The position numbers were made by a program, and so were the translations under genes. A stretch of DNA of 64,000 bases, taken from NCBI RefSeq assembly GCF_030655195.1, contig NZ_JAURWA010000090.1, forward strand, positions 1-64,000, read 5' to 3'. This stretch comes from Patulibacter sp. GTDB lineage: Bacteria; Actinomycetota; Thermoleophilia; Solirubrobacterales; Solirubrobacteraceae. This document shows, one piece after another, positions 26,949 to 34,798 of this stretch (position 1 is its first letter; the number at the start of each line of letters is the position of its first letter). The notes beneath the pieces are model-generated. The model ran no database searches. It saw only the letters and a program-made list of their open reading frames with translations, and was not told the origin of the DNA.

Positions 26949-28409
26949 GTGCGGTTCCTAATCGATACGAACGTCCTGATCAGCAGCGAGCCGGGGCGCA
27001 CCCAAGACGTCGAGGCGGGCACGGAGCTCGCTGTCATGTTGGCGCGCGTGGCGTCCGGGTCGCATCAGCTCCTGCTCCATCCGACTATCGAAGAGGAGAT
27101 AGCCAACGACTCCGACACGGACCGTCGACAGCTCCGGATGCTTCTCCGCGGCCGCTACCCGGAACTCGAGGACGCCCCCGCGGTCCCCAACGACGTCATC
27201 GCCACCCTTGGGAGTCCCGGTCTTCGCTCCCACGACTGGTACGACCATCAGCTGCTGGGCTGCGTGGTCGCTGACGCAGTCCATGGGCTGATCACCCAGG
27301 ACACCAAGATCCATCGGAAGGCGCAGCGTCTCAACGTAAGCGACCGGGTCCACACAGTGACCGATGCGATCGCGATGCTCGAGCGGCTCGTTGCACAGCC
27401 GGTCCTGTTTGTCCCCAGCGTTGACGATCGCCCTATGCACGCCGTGGATCTCAAGAGCCCATTCTTCGACTCCCTCCGCGTCGACTACGCCGGCTTTGAC
27501 GCGTGGTTTCGCGAGTGCGCTAGGAGCGGCCGACGCGCCTTGATAGTCAACGCCGAGAACGGGCAACTCGCCGGCATCTGCATCTTGAAGGGCCTCGATG
27601 AGGCCATCGGTGTGGGCAGCCGCCCGGGCAAGATCTCCACCTTCAAGGTTGCCGACGAGTTCAAGGGCAGCCGGTATGGAGAGCTCCTCCTGAAGACGGT
27701 GTTCCGTGCAGCACACCTTTCGCATGATGTGCTCTGGCTCACCGTATTCAGGCGCCACGAGCCACTCATCGCGCTCCTCGAGACCTTCGGCTTCGAACAC
27801 CACGCCGACGACCCGAGCGGAGAACGGAGATACGTCAAACGTCTTGAGCCCTCGGCGCAGGACCGCGCGACGCTCGACCCGTTGGACTTTCACGTCAAGT
27901 TCGGTCCGCCCAACGTCCTCGTTCAAGATGGACGCGTTTTCCTGGTTCCGATCCGGCCCGAATTCCACACCACCCTCTTTCCAGACGCCCCGGGTCAACA
28001 ACAGACCCTTTCGGGCCCGCGCGCCCATGGCAACGCCCTTCGAAAGGCCTACTTGTGCCGCGCGAACGTACGCACCGCACGCCCCGGCGACACTCTGCTC
28101 TTTTACCGCTCGCGTGATGAACAAGGCCTGACCGCTGTCGGTGTCCTGGAACAGACCATGGTCAGCACGGACGCCGAAGCGATCCAACAGTTCGTCGGAT
28201 CGCGAACCGTCTATTCCGAGGACGAAGTGCGAAGCATGACCGCTGACGGTCCCGTTCTGGCGATGCTCTTCCGTCAGGACCGATTCCTCGCGCCGTTCCG
28301 TTCGATCCGGGAGCTGCGCCAGAATGGCGTCGTCAAGGGTCAACCCCAGACTGTCGTTCACGTCCGACCCGAAGGGATGTCATGGGTGAAGCAGGTCCTC
28401 AGCGGATAG
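26949..28409 (+). CDS. PIN-GNAT-EVE/ASCH-type fusion protein (putative RNase with acetyltransferase and base-reader domains)
   Basis: 486 residues from GTG 26949 with AGGAG 3 nt upstream. Residues ~1-140 form a PIN nuclease domain (FLIDTNVLISSEP; acidic EEEIAND; HDWYDHQLLGCVVADAVHGLITQDTKIH with the TxD-type acidic end). Residues ~155-300 fit a GNAT acetyltransferase (ALIVNAENGQLAGI; acetyl-CoA loop EFKGSRYGELLL; LWLTVFRRHEPLIALLETFGF). Residues ~310-486 fit an EVE/ASCH PUA-like domain (KAYLCRANVRTARPGDTLLFYRS, LTAVGVLEQT). The gene has visibly lower GC bias than its neighbours. It overlaps the ASCH gene by 28 bp. Role in RNA cleavage or defence is inference. Confidence 0.85.
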   Translation: MRFLIDTNVLISSEPGRTQDVEAGTELAVMLARVASGSHQLLLHPTIEEEIANDSDTDRRQLRMLLRGRYPELEDAPAVPNDVIATLGSPGLRSHDWYDHQLLGCVVADAVHGLITQDTKIHRKAQRLNVSDRVHTVTDAIAMLERLVAQPVLFVPSVDDRPMHAVDLKSPFFDSLRVDYAGFDAWFRECARSGRRALIVNAENGQLAGICILKGLDEAIGVGSRPGKISTFKVADEFKGSRYGELLLKTVFRAAHLSHDVLWLTVFRRHEPLIALLETFGFEHHADDPSGERRYVKRLEPSAQDRATLDPLDFHVKFGPPNVLVQDGRVFLVPIRPEFHTTLFPDAPGQQQTLSGPRAHGNALRKAYLCRANVRTARPGDTLLFYRSRDEQGLTAVGVLEQTMVSTDAEAIQQFVGSRTVYSEDEVRSMTADGPVLAMLFRQDRFLAPFRSIRELRQNGVVKGQPQTVVHVRPEGMSWVKQVLSG

Positions 28410-28927
28410 CGCTGATCTCCATCCACCCCCGTCACGCGGACGCCATCCTTGACGGCACCAAGCACGTCGAGCTCCGCCGCGTCCCGTTCGCTTCGGACAC
28501 GACCCACGCCATTCTCTACGCGACCGCCCCAGTGAGCGCGGTAGTCGGATGGTTCCGCGTCAGAAGCATCGAAGCCGACACAATCACCGGCATCTGGGAC
28601 CGGTTCGGCCGGGTGTCCGGGATCTCGCGGCGAGAGCATCGGGCCTACTTCGCCGGCGCGCGCCAGGCCTCGGCCATACGCATCGCTGAAGCACACCGTC
28701 TCCTTCGTTCACAACCTCTCGTCTCGATCGACGGGGTGCAGCGCCCGCCGCAGAGCTATCAATACGTGGATCCGGAAGCCGCCCAGCGTGTGCTGGTCGC
28801 CGCCAGCGTCATGGCGGGCGCCTTCGGCCCTCAAGCCCAACACGAGCGCCCCGATCTCGGCGCAGCGGGAGTGTCGCCGCGAGTCGCCCGATCTCCGCGG
28901 GGCCATGCCGAGACCGTCACTGCTTAA
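28382..28927 (+). CDS. ASCH-domain protein partnered with the PIN-GNAT-EVE gene
   Basis: 181 residues. The N-terminal ~110 residues form an ASCH (PUA-like) domain: ISIHPRHADAILDGTKHVELRR contains the family motif GxKxxExR, and HAILYATAPVSAVVGWFRV gives the strands lining the presumed nucleotide pocket. ASCH domains are thought to bind RNA or modified bases; some hydrolyse acetylcytidine. The C-terminal ~50 residues look unstructured. The ATG lies 28 bp inside the upstream gene, so both are probably translated from one mRNA and act together. Confidence 0.85.
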   Translation: MGEAGPQRIALISIHPRHADAILDGTKHVELRRVPFASDTTHAILYATAPVSAVVGWFRVRSIEADTITGIWDRFGRVSGISRREHRAYFAGARQASAIRIAEAHRLLRSQPLVSIDGVQRPPQSYQYVDPEAAQRVLVAASVMAGAFGPQAQHERPDLGAAGVSPRVARSPRGHAETVTA

Positions 28928-28991
28928 CGTCCCGTTACGCGGGTCGTTTGAGAGCTGTCCGACGTCTCGATGCGCGTGACAGGATCGCGGG

Positions 28992-29633
28992 ATGCCCGAG
29001 GTGACCGCGATCGTCGACTTCGAGGACGGCTACGCGATCGATCCCCCCGAGATTCAGGCCGTCGTCGACCCGAGTGGGGAGACCGCCGAATTCGCCCGAG
29101 ACTTCGAGGCGGCGATCGCGTGGGCAACCGCCCGATCGGCGCGCGTGACGGTCCGCCTCTACGACCAAGAGTGGAGCGCCGGGACCGAACCATACGACGA
29201 CCTCCCCCACATGACCCCCGAAGACCGTGCCGCTGCGGCGGTGCTCGTCGGCCGCCAATTTGACCGGTACGCCGCAGAATCGGCTACCTACGACAACGAT
29301 CAGCGCTGGTACCACGCGATCCTCGACCCCAACACCGACCTGCCACTCGACGACGCCGAAAAGCTCGTCCGCGACCTCCCAGGCGTCGTAGACCTCGAAC
29401 GCCGAGAAACACGCGAGGACGAGGCCCTGTGGATCATCGGAACGCACGCGCCGTCGCGAGATGTCGCCGAGCGCATCAACGAGAGGATCACTCACGCCCT
29501 GTGGCCGGCCGAACGCATCGGTCGCGAGTTTCCGGACGGCACCTTCTACATCAGCACCGGTCAGAGCAGCACCGGCCTCATGCACTACCTCGAGGACTGC
29601 CACCTCGTCCGGTACGCCCACCGACGCCGATGA
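28992..29633 (+). CDS. Hypothetical protein downstream of the PIN/ASCH pair
   Basis: 213 residues, soluble and acidic, without signal peptide or membrane segments. It begins MPEVTAIVDFEDGYAID and has two halves: an alpha/beta start (ARSARVTVRLYDQEW), and a second part ALWIIGTHAPSRDVAERINERITHALWP followed by GTFYISTGQSSTGLMHYLEDC. I do not recognise a family. It lies 64 bp after the ASCH gene in the same direction and could belong to the same cassette. Confidence 0.7.
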   Translation: MPEVTAIVDFEDGYAIDPPEIQAVVDPSGETAEFARDFEAAIAWATARSARVTVRLYDQEWSAGTEPYDDLPHMTPEDRAAAAVLVGRQFDRYAAESATYDNDQRWYHAILDPNTDLPLDDAEKLVRDLPGVVDLERRETREDEALWIIGTHAPSRDVAERINERITHALWPAERIGREFPDGTFYISTGQSSTGLMHYLEDCHLVRYAHRRR

Positions 29634-29713
29634 GTTCGGTCGTTTGCGAGACCGCCACAAATCCGTCGGCATCTCGCCGTCACAAGTTCGGCGCTGCAGC
29701 AAAGTAGCTCCTG

Positions 29714-30274
29714 ATGGACCGCCCCAAAACAGACGCCGAGCTGTTGCGCCGAGCCGCCCGCGGCGACGACGACGCGTTCGCGGACTTCTACCGCCACTAC
29801 CTGCCACTGGTCGTCGGCTTCCACCTGCGGCGCACCGGGCGTCCTGAGCTCGCATTCGACCTCGCGGCGGAGACGTTCGCCGCGGTCGTCACCGGGCTCT
29901 CGAGGTTCGATCCCGACCGGGCGCCAGCAGCGGCCTGGCTCTTTGGCATCGCGAAGAACAAGCTGGCCATGAGCCTGCGAGCCCAACGCGTCGAGAACGA
30001 CGCGCGTCTGCGGCTGGGTCGGGAGCCGCTCGTCCTGGAAGACACCGCGCTGGAGCGCATCACCGAGCTCGGCGGCCGGACGTCGGAAGCCGACCTCCTC
30101 GTCGCCCTCAGCGACCTCCCTGAGAGTCAACGGACCGCTTTGACCGCTCGCGTCATCAACGAACGAACGTACGCCGAGATCGCGGCCGAGATGGCGTGCT
30201 CGCAATCCGTCGTCCGCCAGCACGTCCACCGAGGCCTACGTGGCCTTCGAGCCCGACTGGAGCATCAGCGATGA
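29714..30274 (+). CDS. RNA polymerase sigma factor, ECF family
   Basis: 186 residues. Sigma region 2 spans ~10-80 (DAFADFYRHYLPLVVGFHLRR, FDLAAETFAAVV, AWLFGIAKNKL) and region 4 spans ~125-180 (LPESQRTALTARVINERTYAEIAAEM, CSQSVVRQHVHRGLRGLRARL). The DNA-reading helix in region 4 is intact. The TGA overlaps the ATG of the next gene (ATGA). That gene encodes a membrane-anchored protein, as expected for a sigma/regulator pair. Confidence 0.93.
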   Translation: MDRPKTDAELLRRAARGDDDAFADFYRHYLPLVVGFHLRRTGRPELAFDLAAETFAAVVTGLSRFDPDRAPAAAWLFGIAKNKLAMSLRAQRVENDARLRLGREPLVLEDTALERITELGGRTSEADLLVALSDLPESQRTALTARVINERTYAEIAAEMACSQSVVRQHVHRGLRGLRARLEHQR

Positions 30275-31236
30275 GCGAATTCGACGACCTCGAGCGTCAG
30301 CTCCGCCAGAGCGTCCGCGAGCTCCGCCCGGACCGCACCCGCCCCCGGTGGCGCCGTCGTGGACTGCTGCTGATCCTGGTACCGACCGCCGTCCTCGCCG
30401 GCGCGGCCGGCGCCGCCGGCATCCTCGATGGGCCCAGCATCGCGTCCCGCGCCAACAGCCTGCAACGCGAGATTCGCGAGAACACGGCCACCGACGGCCC
30501 CTGCCGCCGGGCGATCACGACCCGCTCCGGACCGTCGACCTTCAGCGACGGCAAACCGCTCCCCGAACTCATCCGGGCGCTCCCGAACCTCTCGCGGGCC
30601 CCTGCGGCCCCGGTCAGTGACGCAGTCATGGCCGAGGCGCTCCGTGCCGGCGGCGGCGCGGCCGTTCTTCGGAGCACCGTACGACTGGCAAAGTTCCCCG
30701 ACGGCGCCCGCCTGTTGTTCCTCGTCACCACCTCCAACAAGAACTTCACCGTTGTTGACCCGGCCGAATGCGAGAAGGCTCGCGGAGCCGCACTCGACGA
30801 CCGTGCACCCGACGCCGATCCGGCGGTCGTCGACCGCGCCCGGGACCAACTCGCCCGCTCGATCGACACAGACCCCGCAACCCAGGCCTACGTGATCTCG
30901 ACTCGCCGAATCCGCCCCGACGGCCTCGGCGGCGGAGGCGGCGCCTCGCCCATCCAGCCCGGCCAGCACCCGATCCGCATCCGCAACACCTGGAGCTCCG
31001 GAGCTGGAGGCTTCTCCGCTTTCGCCCATCCACGAGCGACCACCGTCCGCGTCCAACGCGTCCGACCGGGCTCCCCCGCACGAATCTGGCGCGGCACCGG
31101 GGCCTACACCGCCCGCATCGACGTACGCGAGGGACTGTTCGGCTTCTTCGGCCGAGGCGGAACGTCCGGGCGCTACCGGGTCACCCAGTACGACCACGAC
31201 GGCAACGTCGTCTACCGCCGCGTCCTTCCGAACTGA
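30271..31236 (+). CDS. Single-pass membrane protein coupled to the ECF sigma factor (possible anti-sigma or regulator)
   Basis: 321 residues. The N-terminal ~35 residues are cytoplasmic and charged (FDDLERQLRQSVRELRPDRTRPRWRRR). One membrane helix follows (GLLLILVPTAVLAGAAGAAGIL), then a ~265-residue outside domain with a Gly-rich loop and no known enzyme motif. The zinc anti-sigma HxxxCxxC motif is absent. The four-base overlap with the sigma gene suggests a functional pair in which this protein holds or senses for the sigma factor. That function is inferred from context. Confidence 0.75.
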   Translation: MSEFDDLERQLRQSVRELRPDRTRPRWRRRGLLLILVPTAVLAGAAGAAGILDGPSIASRANSLQREIRENTATDGPCRRAITTRSGPSTFSDGKPLPELIRALPNLSRAPAAPVSDAVMAEALRAGGGAAVLRSTVRLAKFPDGARLLFLVTTSNKNFTVVDPAECEKARGAALDDRAPDADPAVVDRARDQLARSIDTDPATQAYVISTRRIRPDGLGGGGGASPIQPGQHPIRIRNTWSSGAGGFSAFAHPRATTVRVQRVRPGSPARIWRGTGAYTARIDVREGLFGFFGRGGTSGRYRVTQYDHDGNVVYRRVLPN

Positions 31237-32086
31237 ACAACGACCGCGGTCCCTTCTGACACGGCTCACGCCACGCCCCCAACCCGGCTCATTCCTCCAG
31301 AGCCAGCGGCGATCCCGCGAGGTGTTGCGCGTGTCACAACTGCGGCAGCCGACGAATGTGACGTCTTGTGGGCGAGACGTCTGAGAGGGCCACGGTGTTG
31401 CGAGCCTCGGGCAGCGCTCCGGCCCCGTGGGCCTGTCCGTCGTCAGCTCCCGGTCCCCGGCGATCGGCGTCCCGGAAGCCGCGTTGAGCGCCTCGACCGC
31501 CGTCGCATCGCTCGTCGAGAGCGAAGGGCTTCGCCGTCGAGGTGCGGGCCGACGCGGTTGCAGAGGCCTATTGACGGGTCCTCGCACAGGGCAACTTGCT
31601 CTCCCCCGTGCTGTCGTCGAGCTGCCTGACCTTGCCGTCGTCGTCGTAGAACGCGGTCACGTCCACGTTGTCGCCCTCCCACGTGTCCTGATTGCTGGCC
31701 GAGTCCTTGTCGGTCAGGACATCGTCGCTCGCACGCCGTTCCTCGACCGCCGTCCGGAGCAGGTCAGAACACGAGGCCTCGCACCTTCCGCGGGCGAACG
31801 AGGGGCCCGAGGCCATCCCGCGTCACGCCGCCGGAGCAGAACGCACCGGAGACGCAGCCGACGGGCTCCAGCCCGGGGTCCGGGAGCTCCGCAACGACCT
31901 CGGCGACTGCCTGATCGCCGCGGCCGGCGGTGCCGCGGGCCGGCTCACGGGCCTCGAGCCACGCGATTCCCACGTCGACGTCGCTGCGCGGCACCATGAC
32001 GGCACGAGCGCGGGCGCCGCCACGGCGGAGCCTCACCGCTCGGCCCGGCGCCTCGGCGCCCTGGAACGACACCTGGAGGAGCGCCC
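31237..32086. other. Gap with degraded coding sequence
   Basis: 850 bp between the sigma operon and the SRPBCC gene. It holds coding-like minus-strand frames that do not join in one frame (see 31568-32020). The stretch 31260-31560 shows no stable frame, terminator or repeat that I can support. Confidence 0.5.
31568..32020 (-). pseudogene. Probable frameshifted small secreted-protein gene
   Basis: The 3' part (31568-31815) reads coding-like sequence with RGRCEASCSDLLRTAVEERR, NVDVTAFYDDDGKVRQLDD and ends LPCARTRQ. A TGA closes this frame immediately upstream. The neighbouring frame (from ~32020 to 31815) has coding-type composition with SDVDVGIAWLEAREPARG and GCVSGAFCSGGVTR and ends shortly after. 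Joining them needs one frameshift near 31815. It could be a pseudogene or a sequence error. Confidence 0.35.
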
Positions 32087-32614
32087 ATGACCCCCGAGGA
32101 TTCCACCGCCCACGACACCATCGAGACGATCGACGGCCGCCCCGCCGTGCGCCTGCAGCGCACGCTCGCCCACCCGGTCCAGCGCGTCTGGCGGGCGGTG
32201 AGCGACCCGGCCGAGCTCGAGCGGTGGTTCCCCGCCGCAGCCGACTGGACCCCCACCGAGGGCGAGACGTTCGAGGCCTACGGCACGACCGGCGAGGTCA
32301 CCGAGGTCGACGCGCCCCACCGCCTGGCCTGGACGTTCGCCACCGACACCTACCGCTTCGACCTCCGGGCCGAAGGCGACGGTTGCCGACTCAAGTTCAC
32401 GCACGGCTTCGACGACCGGGACCGCGCCGCGCAGACCGCGGCCGGCTGGGACGCCTACCTCTCGCGCCTGCCGCCCCACCTCGACGGCGGACACCTCAGC
32501 GAGCAGGACGCCCACCGGCCGTGGGACGCGGTCCACGAGCTCTACGCCGCCCGGTTCGGTGTCGACCCGGCCCCCGGTCGGGCCTTCATCGCCGCTCAGC
32601 GCGACGCGACCTGA
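32087..32614 (+). CDS. SRPBCC (AHSA1-like) domain protein
   Basis: 175 residues. The fold is the START-like SRPBCC superfamily: RTLAHPVQRVWRAVSDPAELERWFP at the N-terminus is the AHSA1 signature, with GEVTEVDAPHRLAWTF and a C-terminal helix TAAGWDAYLSRLPPHLDGG. Such proteins bind small hydrophobic ligands; many accompany ArsR-type regulators, but none is next to this gene. No catalytic residues can be named. Confidence 0.88.
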   Translation: MTPEDSTAHDTIETIDGRPAVRLQRTLAHPVQRVWRAVSDPAELERWFPAAADWTPTEGETFEAYGTTGEVTEVDAPHRLAWTFATDTYRFDLRAEGDGCRLKFTHGFDDRDRAAQTAAGWDAYLSRLPPHLDGGHLSEQDAHRPWDAVHELYAARFGVDPAPGRAFIAAQRDAT

Positions 32615-32740
32615 GCCGCCCTCGTCCGTCCGGTGGGCCGTCGTCCCCGGTCGGCGACGCCCGCGCGGCCGGTCGCCCGGGGCGGGCCACCCGCCCCGAG
32701 GGCCCTCGACTCCCGCCGACCGGCGGGCGATGATGGCCGC

Positions 32741-34030
32741 GTGCCCGTCCTCGCGTCCGTGATGACCCACCCGCTCGTCGCCCAGGCCGGCTCCGGGTCG
32801 TCGGGGTTCTCGGGCGGCGGTGGAGGGGGTGGAGGCGGCGGGTTCTCCGGCGGCTCCGGGGGATCGTCGGGGTCGGGAGGAGAAGGCGGCGTCTGGCTGT
32901 TCGTCGTCTTCCTCATCGCCATGGCCGGGCTGGCCGTCTTCGGGCTGACCCGTGCGTCCGTCCTGCGGCGTCGCCGACGTCGGGGCCATGCGGAGCGCGA
33001 CCGCGAGGCCCGGTCCGGCGCCGTGGTGGCGGCCGAGGACGACCCGGACTTCGACGCCGAGGCGCTCGTCGCCACCGGCGCCGACCTGGTGGTGGCCGTG
33101 CAGACCGCGTGGGACGCCCGCGACCGGGAGGCCCTGGGTCGGCTCATCGGCGGCGATCTGCTCGACGAGTGGGTCCGGCGTCTCGACGACTTCGACGAGA
33201 AGGGGTGGCACAACCGCGTCGTGCTCACCGGGGACCCGGACATCCGGCTCATCACGCTGGTCAACCGCCTCGAGGACGCCGACGACCGCGTCGTCCTCCA
33301 CGTCGAGCTGCCGATGGACGCCTGGGTCGACAGCCCCGAGGGCAAGAAGTACGCCACCGGCAGGAGGGGCCCCTCGACGATCCTCTCCGAGTACTGGACG
33401 ATGGCCAAGCACGGCGACGACTGGCGCCTGGTCTCGATCGAGGGCGACGAGGAGGGCGGCCACCACCTGACGTCGGAGAACATCCTCGACCCGGCCGAGG
33501 ACCCCGAGCTGGCGGCGGAATCCCGCACGGAGATCGCCACGGACGGCGCGCCCTCGGGGTCCGTCGCCGGCCTCGCTTCGACGAGCTTCGCGGACGACGC
33601 GCACGCGGCCGCGCTGGACCTCTCCCTCGTCGACGACCGGTGGAGCCCGGACGTCCTGCAGATCGCCGTCGACCGCGCCGTCGCCGCGTGGGCGACCGCG
33701 GTGGACGGCCCCGACGACGACCTCGAGCGCCTGGCGGACCCGGAGGCCGCCCGCCGGCTGCTGCACGGGCCCGACGAGACCGGGAGGACCCGCACCGTCG
33801 TGCGCGGCCCGCAGGTCGACGAGGTCACCGTCGTGGCGGTGACCGACGCCGGGGAGCGGGGCCAGATGTCGGTGCGCCTCCGCTACCGGGCGCGCTGGTA
33901 CCGCGAGGACCGCGCCACCGCAGCGGTCGTCGAGGGGTCGAAGGACGACGAGCGCGAGCGCACCGACGCGTGGACCTTCGCGCTGACCGAGGACCGCGAG
34001 CACCCCTGGCGCCTCGTCGCGGTCGGCTGA
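32741..34030 (+). CDS. Membrane-anchored Tim44-like domain protein with Gly/Ser-rich N-terminus
   Basis: About 429 residues from GTG 32741 (GTG/ATG at 32759-32762 also possible). A Gly/Ser tract with a run of ten Gly (residues ~20-50) precedes one membrane helix (VWLFVVFLIAMAGLAVFGL) and a basic stop-transfer RRRRRRGH. The remaining ~340 residues contain two Tim44/NTF2-like units, around VVAVQTAWDARDREALGRLIGGDLLDEW and LQIAVDRAVAAWATAVDG, each ending in a strand with WRLVS or WRLVA. Tim44-like domains are thought to bind membranes or proteins. Function unknown. Confidence 0.8.
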   Translation: MPVLASVMTHPLVAQAGSGSSGFSGGGGGGGGGGFSGGSGGSSGSGGEGGVWLFVVFLIAMAGLAVFGLTRASVLRRRRRRGHAERDREARSGAVVAAEDDPDFDAEALVATGADLVVAVQTAWDARDREALGRLIGGDLLDEWVRRLDDFDEKGWHNRVVLTGDPDIRLITLVNRLEDADDRVVLHVELPMDAWVDSPEGKKYATGRRGPSTILSEYWTMAKHGDDWRLVSIEGDEEGGHHLTSENILDPAEDPELAAESRTEIATDGAPSGSVAGLASTSFADDAHAAALDLSLVDDRWSPDVLQIAVDRAVAAWATAVDGPDDDLERLADPEAARRLLHGPDETGRTRTVVRGPQVDEVTVVAVTDAGERGQMSVRLRYRARWYREDRATAAVVEGSKDDERERTDAWTFALTEDREHPWRLVAVG

Positions 34031-34133
34031 GACCGTCGCCCCCCCCCGCGGGCGGGTCAATCGTCGAACGGCGCGAGGCGCAGCAGGGTCGGGGCGACGC
34101 GCTCCATGTGCTCCTCCGCCGGCGCGGCCGCCC

Positions 34134-34331
34134 TCAGGAGTCCCGGTAGAGGTCCGCGGACGCGAAGACGTACCGGCCCTCGTCGAGGACGATGCCGCGC
34201 TGGCCCAGGAACGCGGCCACGGGGACGTGGAACGCCGGCGGCAGATCGGCGCGACGGAGGACGCGGACGCCGTCGCGGTCGACCGGCGTCGCGGCCCGGT
34301 CGATCGCGTTGACGATCCGGAGTCGGTCCAC
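34134..34331 (-). CDS. Small hypothetical protein
   Basis: 65 residues from GTG 34329-34331: starts DRLRIVNAIDRAAT and ends RYVFASADLYRDS; no Cys, signal or membrane segment. The frame is open further upstream but loses coding character. It is divergent from the SOS-box micro-gene (119 bp apart). Identity unknown, and the gene itself is only moderately supported. Confidence 0.4.
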   Translation of the reverse strand: MDRLRIVNAIDRAATPVDRDGVRVLRRADLPPAFHVPVAAFLGQRGIVLDEGRYVFASADLYRDS

Positions 34332-34434
34332 GCACGGAGGATCCCGCAGTCCGGCGACGGCCGTCGGGTCGCGGCCGGCCCGCGGTGGCCGTACCGACCA
34401 GATGCAGGCCTTTCCGTGCCGTCCTGCGCTACTA

Positions 34435-34448
34435 CGAACATACGTTCG
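34435..34448. promoter_or_regulatory. LexA-type SOS box
   Basis: CGAACATACGTTCG is palindromic in its outer positions and fits the Gram-positive LexA box CGAAC-N4-GTTCG. It ends one base before the ATG of a 59-codon gene. A second box of the same type stands before ruvC in this window, which supports the same repressor acting at both. Confidence 0.8.
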
Positions 34449-34449
34449 C

Positions 34450-34629
34450 ATGAAGCGCGTCAAGGCCCTCGTCCGCGACTACAAGAAGGGGCAGCCCTGG
34501 GTCGTCGAGGCGGAGCACGAAGAGGTCATCGAGGTGCCCGAGGGGGTGCCGTTCTGGGCGGCGGCGGACCTGCTCTGGCCGCGGGAGCGCCACAGCGTGG
34601 AGCCGGCGTCCGGCGAGCAGATCTACTGA
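34450..34629 (+). CDS. Small SOS-box-associated protein
   Basis: 59 residues. The sequence begins MKRVKALVRDYKKGQPW and contains EAEHEEVIEVPEGVPFW and AADLLWPRERHSVEP. It is a charged, soluble protein with no Cys or membrane segment. The LexA-type palindrome touches its start, so it is probably induced by DNA damage, with a leaderless or very short-leader mRNA. I do not recognise the family. It is transcribed alone, 170 bp before the acyl-CoA dehydrogenase gene. Confidence 0.7.
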   Translation: MKRVKALVRDYKKGQPWVVEAEHEEVIEVPEGVPFWAAADLLWPRERHSVEPASGEQIY

Positions 34630-34798
34630 CGACGATCAGCCCGACCACCCGTCGGCCACCGGTGAACGTCCGCCACGGACCTGGAACGAGCACTCCACGA
34701 CGGCCCCGCCGCCCGGGGCCGCCCCGTTCGGCCACGGGTGCCCCCGGGACCCGTCGCCGGGTGGTTTGATTGCGGGCGGTCAGACCCAGGGAGCACCG

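Noticed and set aside
31427-31999. Plus-strand open frame in the gap after the sigma operon
   Set aside because: Its sequence loses coding character half-way and is antisense to the better minus-strand frames.
18082-32086. Prophage or integrative element at tRNA-Arg
   Set aside because: No integrase, structural phage gene, transposase or direct repeat of the tRNA end was found; only an accessory stretch can be claimed.
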